Shown: piece by piece, positions 8,276 through 17,174 of the stretch
How the letters are laid out: every line of letters starts with the position of its first letter
How positions within the stretch are numbered: position 1 is the stretch's first letter
DNA from: Streptomyces sp. DSM 110735
GTDB lineage: Bacteria; Actinomycetota; Actinomycetes; Streptomycetales; Streptomycetaceae
Direction of reading: 5' to 3'
NCBI RefSeq assembly: GCF_016482685.1
Contig: NZ_JACYHF010000009.1
Location: 1 to 64,000, forward strand
DNA length: 64,000 bases
Notes under the pieces: generated by a model
What the model was told of the DNA's origin: nothing
Database searches by the model: none
The model's input: the letters and a program-made list of their open reading frames with translations, nothing else
Position numbers and translations under genes: made by a program

Positions 8276-8638
8276 ATGACCGACTGGACGACGGAGGTCC
8301 GCGACCGCCTGGCGGCGGAACGCGAGGCCACGCACGCCCGGATCAAGGCGCTGAACAGGGACTTCCAGGCGATCGTCGAGGCGAACGCCCTGGTCGCGGT
8401 GGACGACGAACACGACCCGGACGGCTCCAGCACCGCCTTCGAACGAGCCCATGTCGCCTCCCTCCTCAAGCAGGCGGAGGCGCACCTGGAGACCCTGGAC
8501 GACGCCCTGACCCGCCTCGCCGAGGGCACCTACGGACACTGCGAGACGTGCGGCGACCCGATCCCGCCGGAACGGCTGGCGATACGGCCCGCGGCGACCA
8601 TGTGCGTGGAGTGCGCGGGCGCGAAGCGGCGGCGTTAG
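8276..8638 (+). CDS. TraR/DksA-type C4 zinc-finger protein
   Basis: 120 residues from ATG 8276. An N-terminal coiled coil (VRDRLAAEREATHARIKALNRDF) is followed by a C-terminal zinc finger with Cys89, Cys92, Cys110 and Cys113 (C-x2-C-x17-C-x2-C; HCETCGDPIPPERLAIRP). This is the actinobacterial DksA-like group; DksA proteins enter the secondary channel of RNA polymerase, though a direct role here is unproven. The coiled-coil tip carries acidic DDEHDPDG residues. An in-frame ATG at 8216 would add 20 residues; neither start has a strong ribosome site. Confidence 0.85.
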   Translation: MTDWTTEVRDRLAAEREATHARIKALNRDFQAIVEANALVAVDDEHDPDGSSTAFERAHVASLLKQAEAHLETLDDALTRLAEGTYGHCETCGDPIPPERLAIRPAATMCVECAGAKRRR

Positions 8639-8654
8639 GGGGTGTGCGTGGGTC

Positions 8655-9254
8655 CTACGCCCCGGCGCCCGCCCCGATCGAGTCGAGGGCGACGGCGACG
8701 GTCCGGTGCAGCGTGGCGGGGTCGGCGCCGGTGCGGGAGCGGAGGTTGACCCCGTAGGCAAGCAGCGCGAGGAGTTCGGCGGAGGCGGCGGGATCCGTCC
8801 CGGGCGCGAGCTGTCCCCGGCGCTCGGCGCCCGCGAGGGCGGTGGCCATGGCGTCGCGCAGTTCCTGGTGGTGCCGTTCCAGCAGGGCGCGCACCTCGGG
8901 GTCGTCGTGCTCGGCACCGGCGTGCGCGTTGGCGATCATGCAGCCCCAGCGGGCGTACTCGCCCGTGCAGCGGACCTCGACGAGGGCGCCGAAGAACTCG
9001 GCGACGGCGGGCAGTCCCCGCCCGTCCTCGGTCAGGCGCCGGAACGCGGGCCAGGACCACTGCTCCACGTAGCGGCGCAGTGCGGCGCGGTACAGCTCCC
9101 GCTTGCCGCCGAACGTGGCGTACAGGCTGGACCGGTTGAGCCCGGTCGCCGTCACCACGTCCTGGATGCCGGTGGAGGTCACGCCCTGCCGCCAGAACAG
9201 CCGGACCACGGTGTCCAGGGTGGCGTCCGGGTCGAAGTGCTTGATGTCCGGCAT
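8655..9254 (-). CDS. TetR-family regulator
   Basis: 199 residues. HTH at residues 10-55 (DATLDTVVRLFWRQGVTSTGIQDVVTATGLNRSSLYATFGGKRELY) followed by the TetR_C domain with CMIANAHAG. ATG 9254 is preceded by AGGAGG and further purine runs; the frame extends 19 codons upstream but without a better site. It is divergent from the peroxiredoxin-like gene at 9389, and the shared 134-bp region holds two palindromes, so it very likely represses that gene and itself. The composition resembles TetR proteins that control redox or electrophile responses, but the ligand is unknown. Confidence 0.92.
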   Translation of the reverse strand: MPDIKHFDPDATLDTVVRLFWRQGVTSTGIQDVVTATGLNRSSLYATFGGKRELYRAALRRYVEQWSWPAFRRLTEDGRGLPAVAEFFGALVEVRCTGEYARWGCMIANAHAGAEHDDPEVRALLERHHQELRDAMATALAGAERRGQLAPGTDPAASAELLALLAYGVNLRSRTGADPATLHRTVAVALDSIGAGAGA

Positions 9255-9290
9255 GGTCCTGCCTCGTCCTCCTGAAGTCGCCCTGAAGGC

Positions 9291-9365
9291 ATCTTGAAAT
9301 GCCGATTCCAAGATACGCGCCCCGGATCAAGGGCAAGCGGCTATCTTGGAACGGTCGTTCCAAGA
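9291..9365. promoter_or_regulatory. Two TetR-type operators in the TetR/peroxiredoxin divergent promoter
   Basis: Operator 1 (9291-9314) has arms ATCTTGAAA and TTCCAAGAT around 6 nt, one mismatch. Operator 2 (9344-9365) has perfect 10-bp arms TCTTGGAACG and CGTTCCAAGA around GT. They share the half-site CTTGGAA and lie 53 bp apart, about five helical turns, between divergent start codons. Confidence 0.75.
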
Positions 9366-9388
9366 CGAACCCGGGAGGGGCGAGAGCC

Positions 9389-10039
9389 ATGACCACGCTC
9401 AACACCGAACTGCGTGCCTTCTACACCGCGCGCCAGCAGGACATCCCCGCCGAGATCCGCGAGGTCATGCGGCGCGCGGACGGGGAACTCGCCGCCTCCG
9501 GACAGGCGGACCGCGCCCTGACCACCGGCGACAAGGCACCCGCCTTCACGCTCACCACAGCCACCGGCGGCACGCTCTCGCTGGACGCGCTGCTCACCGA
9601 GGGTCCCGTCGTCCTGACCTTCTACCGCGGCGCCTGGTGCCCGTACTGCAACCTCGCGCTCCGCGCCCTCCAGCGGCACCACGAGGACATCACCGCGCGC
9701 GGCGCCCGGCTGGTGGCGGTCTCCCCGCAGGTCCCGGACGAGTCCCTCACCCTTGCCGAGAAGCACGCGCTGGACTTCGACGTGCTCAGCGACCCCGGCT
9801 CCGCCGTCGCGCGGCAGTACGGTCTCGCCTTCGACCTCCCCGACGACCTGGCCGCCGTCTACACCCGGCTCGGCATCGACCTCCACCGCTCCAACGGCGG
9901 CCACGCCCGCACGCTCCCGATCCCGGCGACGTACGTCATCGACGGCACGGGCGTGATCCGCTGGGCGTTCGTCGACACGGACTACACGAAGCGTGCCGAG
10001 CCCGGGGACGTCCTCGACGCCCTGGACTCCCTGCGCTGA
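9389..10039 (+). CDS. AhpC/TSA-type peroxiredoxin-like protein
   Basis: 216 residues. Thioredoxin fold with the catalytic CPYC motif at residues 84-87 (FYRGAWCPYCNLALRALQ), followed by LVAVSPQVPDES and DFDVLSDPGSAVARQYG. A CxxC site in this position marks the peroxiredoxin-like group related to the Bcp/AhpC families; thiol-dependent reduction of peroxides or disulfides in the cytosol is expected. ATG 9389 follows GGGAGGGGCGAGAGCC. The start lies 24 nt after a TetR operator, so expression is probably derepressed by the adjacent regulator's ligand. Confidence 0.9.
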   Translation: MTTLNTELRAFYTARQQDIPAEIREVMRRADGELAASGQADRALTTGDKAPAFTLTTATGGTLSLDALLTEGPVVLTFYRGAWCPYCNLALRALQRHHEDITARGARLVAVSPQVPDESLTLAEKHALDFDVLSDPGSAVARQYGLAFDLPDDLAAVYTRLGIDLHRSNGGHARTLPIPATYVIDGTGVIRWAFVDTDYTKRAEPGDVLDALDSLR

Positions 10040-10041
10040 CG

Positions 10042-11550
10042 TCAGTCCTTCGCGGACAGCTCTCCGCTGAGCGTCCCGTGGATGCGGGCGCTCGGTCCGT
10101 TCAGACCCGTGATCTCGACCGTCTTGCCGCGCTGGGCGTACTTGGTCTCGACGGCGTCCAGCGCGGCGACGGAGGAGGCGTCCCAGACGTGGGCGGCGGA
10201 GAGGTCGATGACCACCCTGCCGGGGTCACCGGCGTAGTCGAAGCTGCCCACCAGCTCGTCGGAGGACGCGAAGAACAGGGCGCCGGTCACCCGGTAGACC
10301 ACCGTGCCGCCGTCGGGGTCGGTGACGGCGGTGACTTCCGCGAGACGCGCCACGCGGCGGGCGAAGACAGCCATCGCGGTGAGCGAGCCGACCACCACCC
10401 CGACGGCGAGGTTGTGGGTGGCGACCACACACACCACGGTGATCACCATGACGGCGATCTCCCCGGCGGGCATCCGCCGGAGCGTCTTCGGCGCGATCGA
10501 GTGCCAGTCGAAGGTCGCGCAGCACACCATGACCATCACCGCGACCAGCGCCGCCATGGGGATGCGGGAGACGACCGGACCGAAGACGACGCACAGCGTC
10601 AGCAGGAAGGCGCCCGCCAGGAAGGTGGACAGCCGCGTCCGGGCGCCGGAGACCCGGACGTTGATCATCGTCTGGCCGATCACCGCACAGCCGCCCATCC
10701 CGCCGAGCAGACCGGTGACGATGTTGGCGATGCCCTGCCCGACGGACTCGCGGGTCTTCGAGGAGCGGGTGTCGGTGAGGTCGTCCACCAGCCGGGCGGT
10801 CATCAGCGACTCCATCAGACCGACCAGGGCCATCGCGAGCGCGTAGGGGGCGATGGTGATCAGCGTGTCCAGGGTGAACGGCACGTCCGGCAGCCCCGGT
10901 ACCGGCAGGGACGACGGCAGCCTCCCCTTGTCGCCCACCGTCGGCACCGCGATCCCGGCGGCGACGGTGACCACGGTGAGCACGGCGATGGACACCAGCG
11001 GCGCCGGGACCACCTTGGTGACCTTGGGGAAGAGCACCATCAGCACCAGCCCGGCGGCGAGCAGCGGATACACCGGCCAGGGCACACCGGTCAGCTCCGG
11101 CACCTGCGCCAGGAACACCAGGATCGCCAGCGCGTTCACGAAGCCGACCATCACGCCGCGCGGCACGAACCGCATCAGCTTGGCGACGCCGAGCGCGCCC
11201 AGGACGATCTGGAAGACACCGGCCAGGATCACCGTCGCGATCAGATGACCGAACCCGTGCTCGCGGTTGACCGGGGCGATGACCAGGGCGACGGCGCCGG
11301 TGGCGGCGGAGATCATGGCGGGGCGTCCGCCGACCACGGCGGTGGTCACCGCCATCGTGAACGACGCGAACAGCCCGATGGCCGGATCGACCCCCGCGAT
11401 CACGGAGAACGAGATCGCCTCCGGGATCAGCGCCAGGGCGACCACGAGCCCGGCCAGCACCTCGGTGCGCAGCACCCTCGGATCGGACAGCCAGGACGGA
11501 CGGCTCAGACCACGCGACCACGCGGCCGGGGACGGTACGGAGGAGGGCAA
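10042..11550 (-). CDS. SulP-family anion transporter with STAS domain
   Basis: About 502 residues from a TTG at 11550; the frame opens further to an ATG at 11730, but those 60 residues are Arg/Ser/Pro-rich and look untranslated, and 500 residues suits the family. Membrane core begins RTEVLAGLVVALALIPEAISFSVIAGVDPAIGLFASF and includes GGRPAMISAATGAVALVIAP and GGMGGCAVIGQTMINV, signatures of SulP transporters. A STAS domain ends the protein (VIDLSAAHVWDASSVAALDAVETKYAQRGKTVEITGLN). Substrates in the family are sulfate, bicarbonate and related anions; which one applies here cannot be told. Ends 2 nt from the convergent peroxiredoxin gene. Confidence 0.88.
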   Translation of the reverse strand: MPSSVPSPAAWSRGLSRPSWLSDPRVLRTEVLAGLVVALALIPEAISFSVIAGVDPAIGLFASFTMAVTTAVVGGRPAMISAATGAVALVIAPVNREHGFGHLIATVILAGVFQIVLGALGVAKLMRFVPRGVMVGFVNALAILVFLAQVPELTGVPWPVYPLLAAGLVLMVLFPKVTKVVPAPLVSIAVLTVVTVAAGIAVPTVGDKGRLPSSLPVPGLPDVPFTLDTLITIAPYALAMALVGLMESLMTARLVDDLTDTRSSKTRESVGQGIANIVTGLLGGMGGCAVIGQTMINVRVSGARTRLSTFLAGAFLLTLCVVFGPVVSRIPMAALVAVMVMVCCATFDWHSIAPKTLRRMPAGEIAVMVITVVCVVATHNLAVGVVVGSLTAMAVFARRVARLAEVTAVTDPDGGTVVYRVTGALFFASSDELVGSFDYAGDPGRVVIDLSAAHVWDASSVAALDAVETKYAQRGKTVEITGLNGPSARIHGTLSGELSAKD

Positions 11551-11760
11551 GGGAAAACGAACCTGTCGTGCTCGGGAAAGAGGCAACTTTACCCGCGCCG
11601 ACGAAGAGGGTCCGCGCCCTCGGGACCCCGAGCAGTCAGCCCTCGGGACCCCGAACAGGTAATACGTCGCCGCGCACCGGTCCGGATGGGTCCCGGAGCG
11701 TTTTTCACCTGATCCGGCGAACCCACCCATCCGCCCAGGTCACAGCGCCGGATTCCCCTC

Positions 11761-13371
11761 GTGAGAGACGAGGAGAAAGATCCCGCCGCCCGCCCGGGCA
11801 CGCTGCGCCGGGCACTGGGCGCGCTCAGCGGGCTGCTCGCCGGATTCGGCGCGCTGGCGACGGCAGAGCTGGCGGCTGCCGCCGTACGTCCGCAGTCCGG
11901 ACCCGTCGTCGCCGTGGGCGGCGCCGCCATCGACCGCACGCCCGCCGCCGTGAAGGACTGGGCGATCCGCCAGTTCGGCACCGCCGACAAGCTGGTGCTC
12001 CAGACGGGCATCGTGGTCGTGCTGGCCGTCCTGGCGGCGGGGCTGGGCGCGCTCGCCGTACGGTTCCGGCGCGCGGGCGCCGCCGGGGTCCTGCTCTTCG
12101 GGGTCGTCGGCGCGATCGCCGCGACCGGTCGCCCCGACTCCACGGGGCTCACCGACGCGTTGCCGTCCCTGCTCGGCGCCGTAACGGGAGCGCTGCTCCT
12201 GTACGCCCTCGCGGGGCGCCTCCGACACCAGCGGGACGAGTCCGACCCCACCGCCGACCCCGCCCCCGGAGCCACCGGCGCCTTCGACCGCCGGGGCTTC
12301 GTCCTCACGGCGGTGGCCACCGCGACCGCGTCGACCGCCGCCGGAGCGACCGGCAGGTACCTGAACGGAGCGAGCGGCAGGGGCGCCGTCGCCTCGCGCG
12401 CGGCCGTCGTCCTGCCCCGCCCCGGCTCACCCGCGCGACCCGTCCCCGCCCGCGCCGGTCTCCGCATCCCCGGGATCAGCCCGTTCGTCACCGGGAACAC
12501 GGACTTCTACCGGGTCGACACCGCCCTGGTCGTGCCCAAGGTCGACGCGGGCACCTGGCGGCTGCGCGTGCACGGCAGGGGTGTACGACGACCCGCCGTC
12601 TTCACCTACGACAGCCTGCTGCGCAGGGAGCTGGTCGAGCGGGACATCACCCTGACCTGCGTCTCCAACGAGGTCGGCGGTCCCTACACCGGCACCGCCC
12701 GCTGGCTCGGCGTACGGCTCGCCGACCTGCTCGCCGAGTGCGGGGTGCGCCCGCCGTCGCAGGGCGGTCCCGCCGATCAACTGGTGGCGCGCTCGGTCGA
12801 CGGCATGACGCTGGGCACACCGGTCGAGGACGTGCTGGACGGCCGCGACGCGCTGCTCGCCCTCGGCATGAACGGCGAACCACTGCCCTTCGCGCACGGC
12901 TTCCCCGTCCGCATGGTGGTGCCGGGACTCTACGGCTACGTCTCCGCCTGCAAGTGGATCGAGGACCTCGAACTCACCACCTTCGACGCCTACGACCCCT
13001 ACTGGGTGAAGCGGGGCTGGGCGCGCCGGGCACCGGTCAAGACCCAGTCGCGGATCGACACCCCGAAGCCGTTCGCCCGCCCGAAAGCCGGTCCGGTGAT
13101 GGTCGCCGGGGTCGCCTGGGCGCAGCACCGGGGCATCGACAAGGTCGAGGTACGCGTCGACGACGGTCCCTGGCAGGAAGCCCGGCTAGCGGAGGACGCC
13201 GGACGGGACACCTGGCGGCAGTGGTCCTTCCCCTGGCAGGCGACCAAGGGCGGACACACCCTCACCGTGCGCGCGACCGACCGCACCGGCGCCGTGCAGA
13301 CCGCACGCCGTACGCGCACGGTCCCCGACGGCGCCAGCGGGCGGCACTCGGTGGTGGTCACCGTCGAGTGA
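11761..13371 (+). CDS. Membrane-bound molybdopterin-dependent oxidoreductase (sulfite oxidase/YedY fold)
   Basis: 536 residues, GTG start. Four N-terminal membrane helices lie within residues 15-160, then an internal Tat-like RRGFVL helix (about 179-197), then the molybdopterin domain: PVFTYDSLLRRELVERDITLTCVSNEVGGPYTG with the molybdenum-ligating Cys300, and a C-terminal immunoglobulin-like dimerisation region (GVAWAQHRGIDKVEVRVDDGPW). The catalytic domain should face outside the cell; the substrate is unknown (sulfite oxidase and methionine-sulfoxide reductase relatives exist). It is followed 92 nt later by a fasciclin lipoprotein and then the convergent SigK/RskA genes, suggesting a common envelope-stress unit. 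Confidence 0.88.
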   Translation: MRDEEKDPAARPGTLRRALGALSGLLAGFGALATAELAAAAVRPQSGPVVAVGGAAIDRTPAAVKDWAIRQFGTADKLVLQTGIVVVLAVLAAGLGALAVRFRRAGAAGVLLFGVVGAIAATGRPDSTGLTDALPSLLGAVTGALLLYALAGRLRHQRDESDPTADPAPGATGAFDRRGFVLTAVATATASTAAGATGRYLNGASGRGAVASRAAVVLPRPGSPARPVPARAGLRIPGISPFVTGNTDFYRVDTALVVPKVDAGTWRLRVHGRGVRRPAVFTYDSLLRRELVERDITLTCVSNEVGGPYTGTARWLGVRLADLLAECGVRPPSQGGPADQLVARSVDGMTLGTPVEDVLDGRDALLALGMNGEPLPFAHGFPVRMVVPGLYGYVSACKWIEDLELTTFDAYDPYWVKRGWARRAPVKTQSRIDTPKPFARPKAGPVMVAGVAWAQHRGIDKVEVRVDDGPWQEARLAEDAGRDTWRQWSFPWQATKGGHTLTVRATDRTGAVQTARRTRTVPDGASGRHSVVVTVE

Positions 13372-13463
13372 AACCAGGGGCGTTCACGCCCCCACCGGAC
13401 CAACTCCCTTTCCTTTCCACCCTGAACGCGGCAGTCCGCCGCACTCTCAAGAGGAGATCTCTG

Positions 13464-14126
13464 ATGAACACCCGTGCCCGCCGTATCGCCGTCACCCTCG
13501 CCGCGACCGCGGTGCTGCCGCTGGCGCTGAGCGCCTGTTCCGGCTCCGGCGACAAGGACGGTGACTCCGGCAAGCCGAGCGCGTCGGGCAAGGCGTCCGC
13601 CTCCGCGTCCGCATCGCAGGACGGCGGGGACATGGGCGGTTCCGCCATGGGGCAGCCCTTCGGTTCCGCCTGTGCCGCCGTGCCGAAGAACGGCGCCGGT
13701 TCCTTCGACGGCATGGCCAAGGACCCGGTGGCCACCGCCGCCTCCCACAACCCCGCCCTGTCCACGCTCGTGTCGGCGGTCAAGAAGGCAGGTCTGGTCG
13801 ACACGCTCAACAACGCCCAGGACATCACGGTGTTCGCGCCGACCAACGACGCCTTCAAGAAGATCCCGAAGGCGACCCTGGACAAGGTCCTGAGCGACAA
13901 GGCAGAGCTGACGAAGATCCTCACCTACCACGTTGTCGGCAAGCAGCTCATGCCCGCCGATCTGGCGAACGGCTCCTTCGACACCCTGGAGAAGTCGAAG
14001 CTGACGACCTCCGGCTCGGGCGAGTCGTACACCGTGAACGGCTCCTCGAAGGTCGTCTGCGGCAACGTCAGCACCGCCAACGCCCGTGTGTACATCGTCG
14101 ATTCGGTCCTGATGCCGAAGAGCTGA
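13464..14126 (+). CDS. Fasciclin-domain lipoprotein (MPT83/MPT70-like)
   Basis: 220 residues. Lipoprotein signal with Arg-rich n-region and lipobox LALSAC (Cys25), a Ser/Gly/Asp-rich linker, then one FAS1 domain: FDGMAKDPVATAASHNPALSTLVSAVKKAGLVDTLN, DITVFAPTNDAFKKIP, LTKILTYHVVGKQL, VVCGNVSTANARVYIVDSVLMP. FAS1 domains mediate adhesion or binding at the cell surface. GAGGAG (13451-13456) sits 7 nt before the ATG. In mycobacteria the related secreted proteins MPT70/MPT83 are the main SigK targets; SigK and RskA homologues are encoded immediately downstream here, so control by that sigma factor is a reasonable inference. Confidence 0.92.
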   Translation: MNTRARRIAVTLAATAVLPLALSACSGSGDKDGDSGKPSASGKASASASASQDGGDMGGSAMGQPFGSACAAVPKNGAGSFDGMAKDPVATAASHNPALSTLVSAVKKAGLVDTLNNAQDITVFAPTNDAFKKIPKATLDKVLSDKAELTKILTYHVVGKQLMPADLANGSFDTLEKSKLTTSGSGESYTVNGSSKVVCGNVSTANARVYIVDSVLMPKS

Positions 14127-14214
14127 CGCCTTCACCGGATGCGGGAACGCGCCGTACGGTCTCCTTCGCGGAGGGACCGTACGGCGCGTTCGGCGTCCTG
14201 CCACCGCTCCTTGC

Positions 14215-14964
14215 TCAGGACGGCATGGTCAGCAGACCGACGGGCGCGCTGGTCGGCCGGGGCGAACCACCGGCGGGCTCGACGGTGATGCCGACGGCGG
14301 AGGCGCCGTCCACCCGCCCCCGCATCAGCACGGTCTGCGCAGTGCGGTCGGCGTTCATCAGCCCCGCCGGGCGCATGCTGCCGCCGTCGGCGAACCAGAG
14401 CTGATACACCTTGCCCTCCGGCGGCGCGGGCATCTTCGAGGCCACGAACACGGCCCGGTCCCGGTCGGCGGACACCACCAGGGTGCCGGTGCCGCCCGCG
14501 ACCCGCGCCGACCGCGTCCGCGCGTCCGGCGCGCTCAGCACCCCGGCCACCTCGTCCGCCTGCCGCTCGGCGAGCGCCGCCTGCCGCTGGGCGTCCTGGG
14601 CGCGCTCGTACTGCCACACCGCCGTACCGCCGAAGCCCACCGCGGCGGCGAGGCAGGCGGCCAGCGCCCACCGCGCGGGTCCGCGCCCGCGCGGCAGCCG
14701 GCGCCGGACCTCGTCCAGCGGCGCGGCGGCCGGGGGCACCTGGCGCACGGTGGTGACCCGCTGCAGCACCTCGCGGCGCATCCCGTCGCGTACGGGCACG
14801 GCGGACGCCGAGGCGAGCCGGGCGGCCGTGGCGGTGAACTCCGCCACCTCCTGGGCGCAGGACGCGCATCCCGACACATGGCGTTCGAAGGCGGCGCGCT
14901 CCTCGTCGGGCAGCGCGTGCAGGGCGTAGGCACCCGTCAGCAGGTGCGGATCGGCGGTGGTCAC
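14215..14964 (-). CDS. rskA: Anti-sigma-K factor RskA
   Basis: 249 residues. N-terminal zinc-binding anti-sigma motif His29-x3-Cys33-x2-Cys36 (RHVSGCASC), one membrane helix at about 97-116 (WALAACLAAAVGFGGTAVW), and an extracytoplasmic RskA domain (TGTLVVSADRDRAVFVASKMP, GKVYQLWFADGGSMRPAGLM). Such proteins hold their sigma factor at the membrane until regulated proteolysis. Its ATG overlaps the sigma gene stop (ATGA at 14961-14964), so the pair is translationally coupled. Confidence 0.93.
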   Translation of the reverse strand: MTTADPHLLTGAYALHALPDEERAAFERHVSGCASCAQEVAEFTATAARLASASAVPVRDGMRREVLQRVTTVRQVPPAAAPLDEVRRRLPRGRGPARWALAACLAAAVGFGGTAVWQYERAQDAQRQAALAERQADEVAGVLSAPDARTRSARVAGGTGTLVVSADRDRAVFVASKMPAPPEGKVYQLWFADGGSMRPAGLMNADRTAQTVLMRGRVDGASAVGITVEPAGGSPRPTSAPVGLLTMPS

Positions 14965-15545
14965 GCGGTCACCCCCAGGCAGTCGCGCAGCCGGACGAGT
15001 CCGTCGCGCAGGCGGGTCTTCACCGTGCCGAGCGGCAGCGCGAGCGACTCGGCGACCTGGCGGTAGGTCAGTCCCCGGTAGTACGCCAGGGTCACCGCCT
15101 GCCGCTGCAGATCGGTCAACGTCTTGAGACAGCGCCGCACTTGCTCCTGCTCAAGACGGGTCTCGACCTGCTCGGTCACCTGGTCGTACGCCGGTGTCCG
15201 GTCCAGCAGGGCTGCCCTGGTGTCGCGGGCGGCGGCTGCCTCCACCGACCGGACCCGGTCCACCGCGCGGCGGTGCGCCAGGGTGAGGATCCAGTTGACG
15301 GCGGTCCCGCGCTCGGGGCGGTAGCGGGGCGCCGTGCGCCACACCTCCACCAGCACCTCCTGCGCGACCTCCTCCGACTGCGCCTGGTCCCGCAGCACGG
15401 CACGGACGACACCCAGCACGGAACCGGACACCGCGTCGTACAGCGCCGCGAACGCCTCCTGGTCCCCGAGGGCCACCTCGTGCACCAGGCGCTGGAGATC
15501 AGGTTTGGACGACGGACTTGGGCCGATGTGGACGGCTTCCTTCAC
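14961..15545 (-). CDS. sigK: ECF sigma factor SigK
   Basis: 194 residues from GTG 15545, which has GGGGAG 7 nt upstream; the frame runs to 15641 but those codons lack a ribosome site. Sigma region 2 (DQEAFAALYDAVSGSVLGVVRAVLRDQAQSEEVAQEVLVEVWRTAPRY) and region 4 (LKTLTDLQRQAVTLAYYRGLTYRQVAESLALPLGTVKTRLRDGL) are complete. Group 4 sigma factor; the overlap with an RskA-type anti-sigma gene and the fasciclin lipoprotein nearby identify the SigK family. It directs RNA polymerase to a small regulon, probably including the divergent or neighbouring envelope genes. Confidence 0.92.
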   Translation of the reverse strand: MKEAVHIGPSPSSKPDLQRLVHEVALGDQEAFAALYDAVSGSVLGVVRAVLRDQAQSEEVAQEVLVEVWRTAPRYRPERGTAVNWILTLAHRRAVDRVRSVEAAAARDTRAALLDRTPAYDQVTEQVETRLEQEQVRRCLKTLTDLQRQAVTLAYYRGLTYRQVAESLALPLGTVKTRLRDGLVRLRDCLGVTA

Positions 15546-15691
15546 TGCGGAACTCCCCGGGCGCGACGAACCAGAACATCTCCGCGTAATCCGAGGCCGC
15601 GGGGGCGGCGGATTGGTCCCGCGCGCAACCAAAAGCACCACCTGCCGGTCTGCTGTGCGTCCCGTCCCGTCAGCCCAGGAGAAGACACGCG

Positions 15692-17167
15692 ATGCACTCC
15701 CGTACCCGCCTCACCCTGGCGACCGCCGCCGCGGCCGCCCTCACCGGCGGACTCCTGGCGTCCGGTGCGGTTCCGGCTTCCGCGGCTGGTTCCGGTGCCG
15801 CTGCCGTTTTCGGTGCCGGTCCCGGTGCCGGTGCCAGCACCGCTGCCGGTTCCGGTGCGGCCAGGGCGTACGACTTCAACGGCGACGGCTACCGCGACCT
15901 GGTGATCGGCGTCCCGCGCGGCACGGTGAACGGCGCCAGGTCGGCGGGCTACCTGGTCGTGATCCCCGGCTCCGGGACCGGGCTGAAGACGTCCGCCCGG
16001 CGCGTCATCAGCCAGGCGAGCCCCTCGGTCCCCGGCACCCCGGAGGCGAACGACTACTTCGGCGCGAAGCGCGGCAGCGCCGACCTCAAGCGGGACGGCT
16101 ACGCCGACCTCGTCGTCTCCGCCTCGGGCGAAGCCGGTGCCGACGGCGTCCAGAACGGCCGGACCACCATCCTGTGGGGCAGCGCCTCGGGACTCGCCGG
16201 GGGCACGTTCCTGCCCGCCCCCGCCCCGAACGTCAACTCCCTCGGCAGCGCCGGGCTGTTCCCCGCCGACGTCGACGGCGACGGCGCCACCGACCTGGTC
16301 AGCCTCAACGTCGCCCCCGACCCCAAGTTCCACAGCGTCAGCGTCACTTCGGGTCCCTTCACACCGGGCACCACCCCGCCCGCCGCCCACGAGGTCTACC
16401 GCGACCAGCTCCAGGAACCCCACGGCACGGTCGCCGACGTCGACGGCGACGACCGCGCCGACCTGTTCCTGAACCAGGTCGGCTACCAGCACGGCACCCC
16501 CTTGGGGCTGACCCCCGAGCCCTCCTGGACCTTCCCCTCGGCGAACGCCGCGGTCTTCACCAGCGGCGACTTCGACCACGACGGCTACGCGGACATCGCC
16601 TCCGGCTGGTACGGCGGCTCCGGGCTCTCCGACGGCGGCTCCGTCCACGTGGTCTACGGCGGCCCGGACGGTCCCGCCCGCTCCGCCGACCTCAGCCAGG
16701 CGACCCCCGGGGTGCCCGGCGCCGACGAGGTGAACGACTACTTCGGCGCGGCGCTCTCCACCGGGGACGTCAACGGCGACGGCTACGACGACCTCGCGGT
16801 GGGCGCCCCCTTCGAAGCGATCGGCTCCGCGGGGAACGCGGGCTCCGTCACCCTCCTGTACGGCTCCGCGAAGGGTCTCACCGGCAAGGGCGCGGCGGTC
16901 TTCCACCAGGGCACACCCGGTGTCCCCGGCGGCAACGAGATCAACGACGTCTTCGGCCGCGCCGTCTCCCTGCGGGACCTGAACGGCGACGGCCGAGCCG
17001 ACCTCACCGTCTCCGCCCCCGGCGAGGACCACGACACCGGCCGCGTCTGGACCTTCCCCACCACCGCCTCCGGCATCACCGCCGCGGGCGCCTTCACCTT
17101 CGACGTGAAGTCCCTGAAACTGCCGGACCCGACGGGGGGTCTGTTCGGCGCGAGCCTGAACGACTGA
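15692..17167 (+). CDS. Secreted FG-GAP/VCBS repeat protein
   Basis: 491 residues with a cleavable signal peptide (MHSRTRLTLATAAAAALTGGLLASGAVPASA). An Ala/Gly linker is followed by about seven FG-GAP-type blades, each with an Asp-rich calcium-loop motif: DFNGDGYRDLVIGVP, DVDGDGATDLVSL, DVDGDDRADLFLN, DFDHDGYADIASG, DVNGDGYDDLAVGAP, DLNGDGRADLTVSAPGE; the second is degenerate (LKRDGYADLVVSASGE). This predicts an integrin-alpha-like beta propeller outside the cell, with a binding or scaffolding role. It is divergent from sigK across 146 bp, so SigK control is possible but not shown. Confidence 0.9.
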   Translation: MHSRTRLTLATAAAAALTGGLLASGAVPASAAGSGAAAVFGAGPGAGASTAAGSGAARAYDFNGDGYRDLVIGVPRGTVNGARSAGYLVVIPGSGTGLKTSARRVISQASPSVPGTPEANDYFGAKRGSADLKRDGYADLVVSASGEAGADGVQNGRTTILWGSASGLAGGTFLPAPAPNVNSLGSAGLFPADVDGDGATDLVSLNVAPDPKFHSVSVTSGPFTPGTTPPAAHEVYRDQLQEPHGTVADVDGDDRADLFLNQVGYQHGTPLGLTPEPSWTFPSANAAVFTSGDFDHDGYADIASGWYGGSGLSDGGSVHVVYGGPDGPARSADLSQATPGVPGADEVNDYFGAALSTGDVNGDGYDDLAVGAPFEAIGSAGNAGSVTLLYGSAKGLTGKGAAVFHQGTPGVPGGNEINDVFGRAVSLRDLNGDGRADLTVSAPGEDHDTGRVWTFPTTASGITAAGAFTFDVKSLKLPDPTGGLFGASLND

Positions 17168-17174
17168 CGCCGCG

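Noticed and set aside
11553..11730. 60-residue N-terminal extension of the SulP transporter to ATG 11730
   Set aside because: Arg/Ser/Pro-rich, unlike SulP N-termini, and it would occupy the promoter region.
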